This document shows, one piece after another, positions 1 to 6,158 of a stretch of 6,204 bases of DNA. Made by a program: the position numbers and the translations under genes. The DNA is from an uncultured Bacteriovorax sp. GTDB taxonomy: Bacteria > Bdellovibrionota > Bacteriovoracia > Bacteriovoracales > Bacteriovoracaceae. The stretch is from contig CAMLRB010000208.1 of the NCBI GenBank assembly GCA_946482295.1, positions 1 through 6,204 of the forward strand, read 5' to 3'. Position 1 is the stretch's first letter. Each line of letters opens with the position of its first letter. The notes beneath the pieces are model-generated. The model did no database searches. It worked only from the letters and a program-made list of their open reading frames with translations, and was not told the DNA's origin.

Positions 1-1314
1 AATCGTTGTCATCAATCTGCGGTTATTACATCTCTCAATTGGTGAAGACCAATCATATTTTGGATCATTTGATTTTGGATACATCCCTACTTGTTTATCA
101 ATGTAATCACCAATTCGAACAAGTCGCTCGTTAATTTGTTTTGAAGGAATTGGAACAATAAAATAAAGTGTCGCCATATCTTTCAGCGCACCTTTTTTCA
201 GCATAGGAAGAAATGATTGGGCCATCTCACAAGACCCTGGAACTGGATCTGGAACAATTCTCTCAACACAAGTTTCATTTCCATCTTCGTCTGTTGAGCA
301 TTCAGTAACTTTTTTAGTACGAGCACAGGCACTCGAGGCCACACTGATACTGCTATCAACACCTTGAACACAAGCATTGTAAATTTTAACGTTATCGTTA
401 TTTTCTCTCACGTTATCTTCAGCACTCTTTACAGCAGCAACGAGTAACTTTTCTCTCCATGGAATTCTTGCAGTCTCTCTGACTTTGGATCCATTACTAT
501 CCATTCCAAACAGCGATGAACCAGTCATCGAATCAATCGAAATATTTAATGTTTCAATTTGATATTCGATGGCCTTTAACTGCAGATCGCTATTTTCTTC
601 TTTTCTTGAAATGAGATTATTCATGCTCTCATTCATTAATGTGAGGCGATCACGAAGTAGAGCATCACGAATTTTTTCAGCAGCAACATAGGCCTTGATT
701 GTTTTCCACCAAGTTACTAATGAAACAGGATGAGTGTCACCCACTGGTTTACAGAGTTTTTCTCCTACTTCCGAAATTCCCCAAAGAAAACTTGTAAGCT
801 CAAGCGTTTTAGCAGAGTAATCACTCTCAGAAAGAGGAGCTTCAATTGCGGCAGGATCAGCGGCCACATCTACACCGTTATACTCGCGATTAAAAGGTCC
901 ACCAATGACCCCTGAAACTTCAGACGAAGATCCTTGTGCTGCTTTTTCACAACGAAATGATGTCATCGGAGCGCCTGGTTCAGAAGTAGGAACACCTCTG
1001 TATCCTTCACGACACCCACCAGATTGCCCCTGGCCTGTATACGTCCAACTTGATTCTACTGCTGGATAATTTCCCGATGCTGGACAAGGACCGCAACCAC
1101 CAACACATTGAGGATAAGTCTCTATTGGATAGAGTGTGCAGGAACCACCACCATCGATTATAGGCGCGCCTGAGATCCCACTTTCAAGAGTGGCATCAGC
1201 ACTTGCTCCAGTGAATGTCACCGCGTAGGAAGGCGAAATTCCCGGAATGAGCATGCTTACACATAGAATTGGAGTAATAAGTATTGAACGAATTGTTTTT
1301 GTGATTTTCTTCAT
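1..1314 (-). CDS. Secreted Cys-rich protein of unknown function, tandem paralogue (3' end outside window)
   Basis: The frame is open from an ATG at 1314 to the left edge, giving 438 residues with no stop, so the C-terminus is missing. Residues 1-31 form a Sec signal peptide: basic start MKKITKTIRS, a hydrophobic core, and likely cleavage after PSYA. Residues 59-122 hold six cysteines (59, 70, 74, 77, 101, 122) among Gly and Pro, a segment absent from the neighbouring paralogue. From residue 137 to the edge the protein aligns almost without gaps to residues 86-384 of the 910-residue protein encoded upstream. Shared blocks include NREYNGV, ELTSFLWGI, RIPWRE, PDPVPGSC and VPIPSKQINER. Seven cysteines (188, 315, 330, 339, 349, 362, 429) match one for one, suggesting conserved disulfides in an exported protein. 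An in-frame ATG at 1347 would add 11 residues, but the paralogue's start and the signal peptide favour 1314. No Shine-Dalgarno is visible at this ATG. I recognise no family and assign no function. Gene confidence is high. Confidence 0.9.
   Translation of the reverse strand, partial: MKKITKTIRSILITPILCVSMLIPGISPSYAVTFTGASADATLESGISGAPIIDGGGSCTLYPIETYPQCVGGCGPCPASGNYPAVESSWTYTGQGQSGGCREGYRGVPTSEPGAPMTSFRCEKAAQGSSSEVSGVIGGPFNREYNGVDVAADPAAIEAPLSESDYSAKTLELTSFLWGISEVGEKLCKPVGDTHPVSLVTWWKTIKAYVAAEKIRDALLRDRLTLMNESMNNLISRKEENSDLQLKAIEYQIETLNISIDSMTGSSLFGMDSNGSKVRETARIPWREKLLVAAVKSAEDNVRENNDNVKIYNACVQGVDSSISVASSACARTKKVTECSTDEDGNETCVERIVPDPVPGSCEMAQSFLPMLKKGALKDMATLYFIVPIPSKQINERLVRIGDYIDKQVGMYPKSNDPKYDWSSPIERCNNRRLMTTI
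131..159. repeat. 29-base exact direct repeat shared by the two paralogues
   Basis: Positions 131-159 are identical to 3211-3239, about 3.1 kb away in the same orientation. On the minus strand both copies encode the core of the VPIPSKQINE block, and all codons are the same even at silent positions. The flanks diverge quickly. It is the longest exact match I noticed between the two genes. It is part of the gene duplication, not a separate mobile element. Confidence 0.75.
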
Positions 1315-1381
1315 AGAAACAATTCTAATCGACACAGGGAAAAGCATGGTGGTCTTCTCAAAGCTTTTTGCCCCTTGTGTA

Positions 1382-1417
1382 ATTATATCAACTACATAGG
1401 AGGTCGGGACGGTCCGA
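1382..1417 (-). promoter_or_regulatory. Candidate promoter for the downstream paralogue, with an inverted repeat at -35
   Basis: The minus strand has a perfect TATAAT at 1387-1382. At 16-18 bases upstream there is no TTGACA-like box. Instead there is a short inverted repeat, TCGG-N6-CCGA (1404-1417), where a regulator could bind. The predicted transcript would start near 1375 and have a leader of about 60 bases before the ATG at 1314. A promoter here is expected because a strong terminator lies just upstream (1470-1438). The -10 match is clear; the regulatory reading of the repeat is inference. Confidence 0.45.
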
Positions 1418-1437
1418 AAAGGGGAAAAATTGGTGCC

Positions 1438-1470
1438 AAAAAAAAACGCCATGAATTTCTCCATGGCGTT
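1438..1470 (-). terminator. Rho-independent terminator of the 910-residue protein gene
   Basis: Read on the minus strand, a 9-bp perfect stem AACGCCATG/CATGGCGTT (arms 1470-1462 and 1453-1445) with an 8-base loop runs into nine consecutive T residues (1446-1438). It begins 29 bases after the TAA stop at 1500. This is the canonical intrinsic terminator form. On the plus strand the stem is followed only by a broken T-rich stretch, so it acts mainly on minus-strand transcription. It should separate the transcription of the two paralogues. Confidence 0.92.
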
Positions 1471-1499
1471 CTTTGTTTTATTCATTTTTAGAGACTGAA

Positions 1500-4232
1500 T
1501 TACTGATCAACGTTCTCAAGACCTAGTTTAGCTCTCGAAGAATTATAGCGATTCGAGATTTTCTTGAATAGATCTGGCTTAGGTACTGGACGAGTACTCT
1601 CTTTTGGAGGAATCACTCCAGCGAAGAACCCATCGTTTTTCTCAGGAATAGAGTTTGTTGATGAAGGACTTCTGCTTCCATATGAGCTTGAAGAACCACC
1701 ACCATAAGATCCACCTGTTGAGTAAGATCCATTTCTATTAAAGTTACTTCCACTTGATGAACCTGATGAATCACTGCTTGGTGAGTATGAAGCTGATTTC
1801 ATCGAACTAGCTGCGGCCGCAAGTCCAGCTGGATCGTAAACACCATTCATAGCACTTGTAAGTCCTGCACTGTTTTTCTTCATGAAGTTTTTATCGAATG
1901 ATGATCCAAGTTTACTTTCAAGAGAAGAGGCCAGTTTCTTTTCGTCTACAGCTGCGTTTTTCGCAAATTTTCTCATTTGATCATATTGAGCGATTGAATT
2001 TTTACCTGCAGAATCTTTTTTGATATCTGAGATTGATTTTGCTGCTGATGAAGAAAGGGCATAGTTTCTTCCTGTCACGTTATTGTTTGCTCCATTAGCA
2101 TTTCTACCAAAACGAGAAGATGAGCTCATCGCTGTCGCTGTACCAGAAACACCTGTATCTGAAACTGAGTTACCTGCAGCTGCGAAACTATTTGTTCCTG
2201 CAGTACCGTCAGCAGATGCTGAATTATAAGTTACTTTTCCTGAACCTGCTCCACTAGCATTTGATCCAGTTCCTACTGCCGCATATGTTCCTTCACCTGA
2301 GCTTACTGCTGATGATCCAGCACCAAGAGCGTTAGCTAATACAGGGCCATTCGAAGGGTTGTTCGTAGGATTAGTTCCTGGAGTCGGACTAGTTTTTTTG
2401 CCTTCAAATAAAGCTTTCGTATCAGCATATAGTTTTAGAAGACGTTCACGTTTTTGAAGCATCATCGAAACTTTCACTTTATCAGCTTCAACTACTTTTG
2501 AGATGAGGTCATCAACATATTTGAAGTATGGCTCGCGATCAATTGGTTGACCTAAGTACATATCTGTAAAGTTCCAGTTCTCTTGAAATTTCTTAGTTGT
2601 TGCTTCAAGTGATGGTTCATAAATTCCCATCGTCGCTAAGAAGCTTTTTGCACTATCACTTACAGCAGATGCTGGAGGAAGTTTATAATCTGGTTCAGGA
2701 GATTTTGTACCAGTAAAAGTTGAACATGTTTCAGCTGTACACGCTTTTACTTCAAGCTTATATTCACCAGCTAATTTTTCATGGAAAGCAGCGTCTCCGA
2801 TTTTATCGTAAGTTCCACCAGTAAGGTAGGCCTTACCTCTTTCACTTCCAACAACGAGTTCATTAACAGCAGCTTCTGCTTGAAAGTCATTCATACCTTT
2901 TGATTTAAAGTCTTCATAAGCACGACGAGCAAACTCATACTCAACTTGATTTAAATGAACACCAAGAGCATAACGGCCGATTTGCATAATTGGATCGTTC
3001 GATTCTCCAATTCCTGCTACTTTTGCTTTATCCCATGCTTTGTCATCTACATTTGAAGGACAGATAATCCCACCATCTTTAAATGTTGTGAGAAGTTGTT
3101 TTTCCTCACACGGTTTTAACGGTGTTGACCAATCGAAATTTTTATCATCCGATTTAGGATACATGCTCACAGCTTTATCGATGTATTGTCCAAGACGAAC
3201 ACCACGCTCATTAATTTGTTTTGAAGGAATTGGAACAATTAGATAAAGAGTTGCAAGATCAGTAAGCGGTCCTCTTTGAAGAATTGGTAAATAAGAAGAG
3301 GCCATGGCACATGAACCAGGAACGGGATCCGGTACTTTTTTAGTTGTACAAACTTGAGCACCGACACCAGTATTTTCACCTTCAGTACACTCTTCTACTT
3401 CTTTTGTTCTCTCACAAGCTTTCTGCGCGATCGCAATACTTTCGTTTACACCTTCAGTACATTGCTTGTAGACCTTAACGATTTTTTCGTTTTCTATTGT
3501 ATTCTCTTTTGCACTTTTTGCAGCTTGAACGAGAAGAGCTTCTCTCCAAGGAATACGAGCAGTCGCTCTCGACTCTCCCGCTTTTGAATCCATACTAAAG
3601 AGTGTTGATCCACTCAATGAATCGATTGAAATGTTAAGAAGTTCGATTTGATAATTAATAGCTTTCAGTTGAAGAGCTGCATTTTCAGCTGTATTTCCAG
3701 TAAGCTCCTCCATTTTTCCATTCATAATCTCAATTCTTTGTTTCATGAGATTATCACGAATTTTTTCTGCAGCGATATAGTTCTTAATAACTTTCCACCA
3801 TGAAACTAACGAAGGTGGATGTTTTTCTCCAACTGGCTTACAAAGTTTTTCACCAACTTCAGCAATTCCCCAAAGGAAACTTGTGAGTTCTAAAGATTGT
3901 GCGAGATATTTGTCTTCTGCGATTGGATCTCCACCACCTGCTGGAACACCGTTATACTCACGATTCCAAGGTCCACCTTGTACTGATTTTACATCAGAGA
4001 TCGGATTGAACTTATCGTCAATCTTGACTTCACCATCATATCCACCTTCATAAGGCTTGATGAATTCTGCCATTGAAGTTCCTAAATTATGAACTTCATC
4101 TACGCCAGCAACGCCAGTTGAAGGACCAGGCCCAGTAACAAATGGCCCTTCAGCATATGTAGCAGGACTTATAAGTCCCATGCAGAGGATAGTTGATACT
4201 AGAGAACGTCGAATTGAATTTTTTGTTTTCAT
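1500..4232 (-). CDS. Large secreted protein of unknown function with Cys-containing helical half and Ser/Gly-rich region
   Basis: This is a complete 910-residue protein, ATG at 4232 to TAA at 1500. Residues 1-27 are a Sec signal peptide with likely cleavage after ATYA; there is no lipobox, so it is not a lipoprotein. Residues 86-384 are the part shared with the adjacent paralogue, with cysteines 131, 258, 273, 282, 295, 308 and 375. Residues about 150-205 look strongly helical and possibly coiled-coil. Three further cysteines (391, 498, 503) give ten in the mature chain, an even number that would suit disulfides. Residues 613-630 are a Pro/Thr/Asn linker, and 631-862 are rich in Ser, Gly, Ala and Asn with a more ordered helical island around 730-785. 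Residues 863-910 form a basic tail with the segment DLFKKISNRY. An in-frame TAA lies four codons upstream of the ATG, so the start cannot move upstream. There is no Shine-Dalgarno at it. The protein is probably periplasmic or on the cell surface. I recognise no family. Confidence 0.93.
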   Translation of the reverse strand: MKTKNSIRRSLVSTILCMGLISPATYAEGPFVTGPGPSTGVAGVDEVHNLGTSMAEFIKPYEGGYDGEVKIDDKFNPISDVKSVQGGPWNREYNGVPAGGGDPIAEDKYLAQSLELTSFLWGIAEVGEKLCKPVGEKHPPSLVSWWKVIKNYIAAEKIRDNLMKQRIEIMNGKMEELTGNTAENAALQLKAINYQIELLNISIDSLSGSTLFSMDSKAGESRATARIPWREALLVQAAKSAKENTIENEKIVKVYKQCTEGVNESIAIAQKACERTKEVEECTEGENTGVGAQVCTTKKVPDPVPGSCAMASSYLPILQRGPLTDLATLYLIVPIPSKQINERGVRLGQYIDKAVSMYPKSDDKNFDWSTPLKPCEEKQLLTTFKDGGIICPSNVDDKAWDKAKVAGIGESNDPIMQIGRYALGVHLNQVEYEFARRAYEDFKSKGMNDFQAEAAVNELVVGSERGKAYLTGGTYDKIGDAAFHEKLAGEYKLEVKACTAETCSTFTGTKSPEPDYKLPPASAVSDSAKSFLATMGIYEPSLEATTKKFQENWNFTDMYLGQPIDREPYFKYVDDLISKVVEADKVKVSMMLQKRERLLKLYADTKALFEGKKTSPTPGTNPTNNPSNGPVLANALGAGSSAVSSGEGTYAAVGTGSNASGAGSGKVTYNSASADGTAGTNSFAAAGNSVSDTGVSGTATAMSSSSRFGRNANGANNNVTGRNYALSSSAAKSISDIKKDSAGKNSIAQYDQMRKFAKNAAVDEKKLASSLESKLGSSFDKNFMKKNSAGLTSAMNGVYDPAGLAAAASSMKSASYSPSSDSSGSSSGSNFNRNGSYSTGGSYGGGSSSSYGSRSPSSTNSIPEKNDGFFAGVIPPKESTRPVPKPDLFKKISNRYNSSRAKLGLENVDQ

Positions 4233-4273
4233 ATGAGCATTTTATCGGATGTTTGAATGCCATTTGTTATCAA
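4229..4273 (-). other. Possible 14-codon leader ORF overlapping the start of the 910-residue protein gene
   Basis: On the minus strand AAAGGAG (4289-4283) is followed after 9 bases by TTG (4273). That codon opens a 14-codon frame (MITNGIQTSDKMLI) whose TGA stop at 4231-4229 overlaps the ATG of the large gene as ATGA. The large gene has no Shine-Dalgarno of its own, so coupled re-initiation is conceivable. The frame is short and could be open by chance. The rest of the 183-base gap is AT-rich, with a weak promoter-like pair (TTAACC, 17 bases, TATTAA) just upstream of AAAGGAG. Confidence 0.25.
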
Positions 4274-4363
4274 ATTTATTGACTCCTTTAATAGTTTTTT
4301 GATTTTCAATGGTTAAGAAGGACTAAAGTGATTTTTAGGAGTTTAAAACTGCCATTTTTTTGT

Positions 4364-4389
4364 GGTGATGACCACTACTGGCCATCACC
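4364..4389 (-). other. Hairpin in the gap between the hydrolase and the 910-residue protein gene
   Basis: The arms GGTGATGACC (4364-4373) and GGCCATCACC (4380-4389) can form a 10-bp stem with one G-U pair in the minus-strand transcript and a 6-base loop. It begins 26 bases after the hydrolase stop. In the minus-strand transcript the stem is followed by ACAAAAAAA, not by a U tract, so it is not a standard intrinsic terminator for the hydrolase. It could protect the 3' end of the mRNA, be part of a factor-dependent terminator, or be a DNA operator for the next gene. Confidence 0.6.
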
Positions 4390-4415
4390 CTTGAAGCATT
4401 CGAGTCGGACCGTTT

Positions 4416-5426
4416 TTATCGAAAAAACTCACTAATTTTGGCAATTACCACATCACGGTGACTATCACGATCCATAAGAACTTCATGTTTAGACTCTGGA
4501 AAATGTGTGCGAAGGCAGCGAGGAGCAACGTTGCAGAATTTTACCATCTCAGATGATTCTGAATAAAGTTCTATACCCGCGGTGAAGAGATGAACTGGAA
4601 TGTCGATTTTTTTATAGTGACGACGAATTTTTTTAGTCGCTTTCATAACTTCATTTAACCATCTGTTCGTCACTCCCCCGAGTTTTGTTTCAGGAAATTG
4701 GTCAAAAGTATCCATGGTCATTTCAAAACGAGCAGGACTTGTTGTGAATGAATTATTTTCAAAAGCGAGTTCAGGATTGAAAGGTTTTTGTCCAATGGCA
4801 TATTTTCTACCGCGACCAATCGCCATTTCTCCCAAGACAATAGCGCGTGCGATTGAATATTTATAAGGTTTCGTTTGAATCTTATACATTGGAGATGAAA
4901 ACGCAGCACGATCAAAGACCTCTGGATTTTCAATCATAAAAGCAGTCGCAATTCCTGCTCCTAGTGAATGGGCCACAAGATTTTTTTCTTTGCATCCGTG
5001 AGTGGACACCACTGTGTTCATGAAAGTTTTTAAATCGGCGACATAATTATCAAAGTCATCAACGTGACCTTTTTCATAATCATCTGTTCCCGTCAGAATT
5101 CTTTGCGAAGACCCCTGTCCGCGATGATCCATTAAAAAGTACGCGAACTTACCTGGATTTTTTTCTTCCAACGAATGAACAACTTCAGCATATTTAAGAA
5201 GGGGTTCCGATTTCCCTGGAAGTATAACGACGCATCTCTTAGATGCATTTGTCATATAAGTCGCGTAGTGAATTTTAAGATTATTTGCGCCTTTGAAGAA
5301 ATCAGTCTTCATCGCATAAAGAAGAGGAACAACTTTTTCTTGATATTCTTGTTTATAATTGCTTTCACTAATGGCGAAAACAGAAGCAGAAAACATCAGG
5401 GATAATGAGACAATCAGTTGTTTCAC
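4416..5426 (-). CDS. Exported alpha/beta hydrolase, lysophospholipase L2 (PldB)-like
   Basis: This 336-residue protein probably cleaves the remaining acyl chain from lysophospholipids or monoacylglycerols. From memory it matches E. coli PldB along most of its length: LPGKSEPLLKY (69-79), DHRGQGSS (100-107), GHVDDFDNYVADL (120-132), AHSLGAG with nucleophile Ser154 (152-158), SPM (178-180), KYAIG (208-212), GGVTNRW (250-256) and SKHEVLMDRD with catalytic His314 (312-321). The third triad residue is probably Glu286. The nucleophile elbow is A-x-S-x-G instead of G-x-S-x-G, as in PldB. Residues 1-18 are a Sec signal peptide ending SVFA, and four cysteines (65, 145, 298, 304) could form disulfides, both pointing to the periplasm. 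The start is GTG, supported by a strong ribosome binding site and a complete signal peptide. It follows the ferredoxin-like gene by 20 bases, so co-transcription is likely. The family is firm; the exact substrate is not. Confidence 0.93.
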   Translation of the reverse strand: MKQLIVSLSLMFSASVFAISESNYKQEYQEKVVPLLYAMKTDFFKGANNLKIHYATYMTNASKRCVVILPGKSEPLLKYAEVVHSLEEKNPGKFAYFLMDHRGQGSSQRILTGTDDYEKGHVDDFDNYVADLKTFMNTVVSTHGCKEKNLVAHSLGAGIATAFMIENPEVFDRAAFSSPMYKIQTKPYKYSIARAIVLGEMAIGRGRKYAIGQKPFNPELAFENNSFTTSPARFEMTMDTFDQFPETKLGGVTNRWLNEVMKATKKIRRHYKKIDIPVHLFTAGIELYSESSEMVKFCNVAPRCLRTHFPESKHEVLMDRDSHRDVVIAKISEFFR

Positions 5427-5430
5427 GGGT

Positions 5431-5437
5431 TCCTCCC
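5431..5437 (-). promoter_or_regulatory. Ribosome binding site that fixes the GTG start of the hydrolase
   Basis: GGGAGGA on the minus strand lies 4 bases upstream of GTG (5426-5424), close to a perfect Shine-Dalgarno. It sits inside the 20-base gap after the ferredoxin-like gene. The next ATG (codon 11) lies inside the hydrophobic core of the signal peptide, so GTG is the real start. Confidence 0.88.
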
Positions 5438-5446
5438 AAAAAAAAA

Positions 5447-6148
5447 TTAACCTCTAAATTTTTTAAAATCCTTATCTGATTTAGTAATGTCTTTACTCTT
5501 TTCTTCGATAACTTTATTGGCCTTTTCGGCCGCCAGTCTTTCGTCTTTCAGCTTTTGTTTTTCTGCTGAAAGAGGACGAGTATATTCATTTTTAGTGTAA
5601 TCAACTTTGTCAGTATCGAAAAATTTAGGACGTTTCCCTCCGGCCAGTTTTTTTGGTCCGCCGTCGCCTTCTTTTTCCCAGTGATTTTTCCACTGTTCAC
5701 TTTTTTGTTTTTGCTCTTGATCAAAGGCCGCTTGTTCTTGTTCGCGTTCAGAACGGATTTTATCGATGTCCGTTTCTTTTCTTACCTTCGTGTGCATTGG
5801 TTTTTTTTTAGCAAATGACTTCGACTTACTACGAAGTTTTTCTTCATCAGTCGCTTTGTCGTGTTTTGTAATATCAATCGTTACATTACCTGTAACCATT
5901 GTCTGGCAAGCGAGACGTTCTTTCGTAATATGAAAAACATTTCCAAGAAGTTTTAATTCTTCAAAGGGAGGTGGAGTAAGGTTATCTTCTCCGCTCACAA
6001 TTTTAATAATACAATCTGTACACGTCGCATGTCCGCCACAGCCAGATTTGATATACGTATCGTTTTCACGAAGAGCTGTCAGGAGATTAACACCTTCTTC
6101 AACTTCAACAATATTACCCGAAGGTTTGAGAGTCACTTTATGTTTCAT
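5447..6148 (-). CDS. [2Fe-2S] ferredoxin-domain protein with long charged C-terminal tail
   Basis: This is a 233-residue protein. Residues 1-95 form a plant/adrenodoxin-type ferredoxin fold with cluster ligands Cys37, Cys43, Cys46 and Cys81. The spacing CX5CX2C...X34...C is that of adrenodoxin and bacterial Isc ferredoxins. The flanking SGCGGHATCTDC and RLACQT segments are typical. It is likely a cytoplasmic one-electron carrier; the partner is unknown. Isc ferredoxins are about 110 residues, so residues 96-233 are an extra tail. The tail is rich in Lys, Glu, Asp and Gln, has no Cys, and is probably disordered with helical stretches (about 128-160 and 195-220). No signal peptide is present. 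ATG at 6148 is preceded by AGGA (6156-6153) with 4 bases between. It starts 10 bases after the stop of a preceding gene and ends 20 bases before the hydrolase, so it is probably mid-operon. The domain call is firm; the physiological role is not known. Confidence 0.92.
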   Translation of the reverse strand: MKHKVTLKPSGNIVEVEEGVNLLTALRENDTYIKSGCGGHATCTDCIIKIVSGEDNLTPPPFEELKLLGNVFHITKERLACQTMVTGNVTIDITKHDKATDEEKLRSKSKSFAKKKPMHTKVRKETDIDKIRSEREQEQAAFDQEQKQKSEQWKNHWEKEGDGGPKKLAGGKRPKFFDTDKVDYTKNEYTRPLSAEKQKLKDERLAAEKANKVIEEKSKDITKSDKDFKKFRG

Positions 6149-6158
6149 TCTTTCCTAC

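Noticed and set aside
730..915. Plus-strand open frame of 61 codons
   Set aside because: It lies wholly opposite the shared, well-conserved part of the downstream paralogue, has no ribosome binding site, and its translation resembles no protein.
1315..1347. Earlier in-frame ATG at 1347 for the downstream paralogue
   Set aside because: It would add 11 residues before a complete signal peptide and breaks the match to the paralogue's start. There is no clear Shine-Dalgarno there either, so it remains only a minor alternative.
1420..1445. Sigma-54-like sequence TTGGCACC on the minus strand
   Set aside because: The -12 element lacks the required GC at the correct distance, and the match overlaps the terminator tail.
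3040..3587. Two plus-strand open frames (3040-3246 and 3354-3587)
   Set aside because: Both are antisense to the conserved Cys-containing region of the 910-residue protein. The Ser/Phe/Cys-rich translations are typical shadow frames.
4182..4184. Lipoprotein reading of Cys17 in the 910-residue protein
   Set aside because: Cys17 lies within the hydrophobic core (ILCMGL), without a lipobox. The AxA-like site ATYA at 24-27 is the better cleavage point.
4718..4933. Minus-strand open frame of 71 codons
   Set aside because: It is an out-of-frame shadow inside the hydrolase gene, whose catalytic motifs are in the other frame.
5175..5405. Plus-strand open frame of 76 codons
   Set aside because: It is antisense to the N-terminal half of the hydrolase, with no ribosome binding site and no recognisable sequence.
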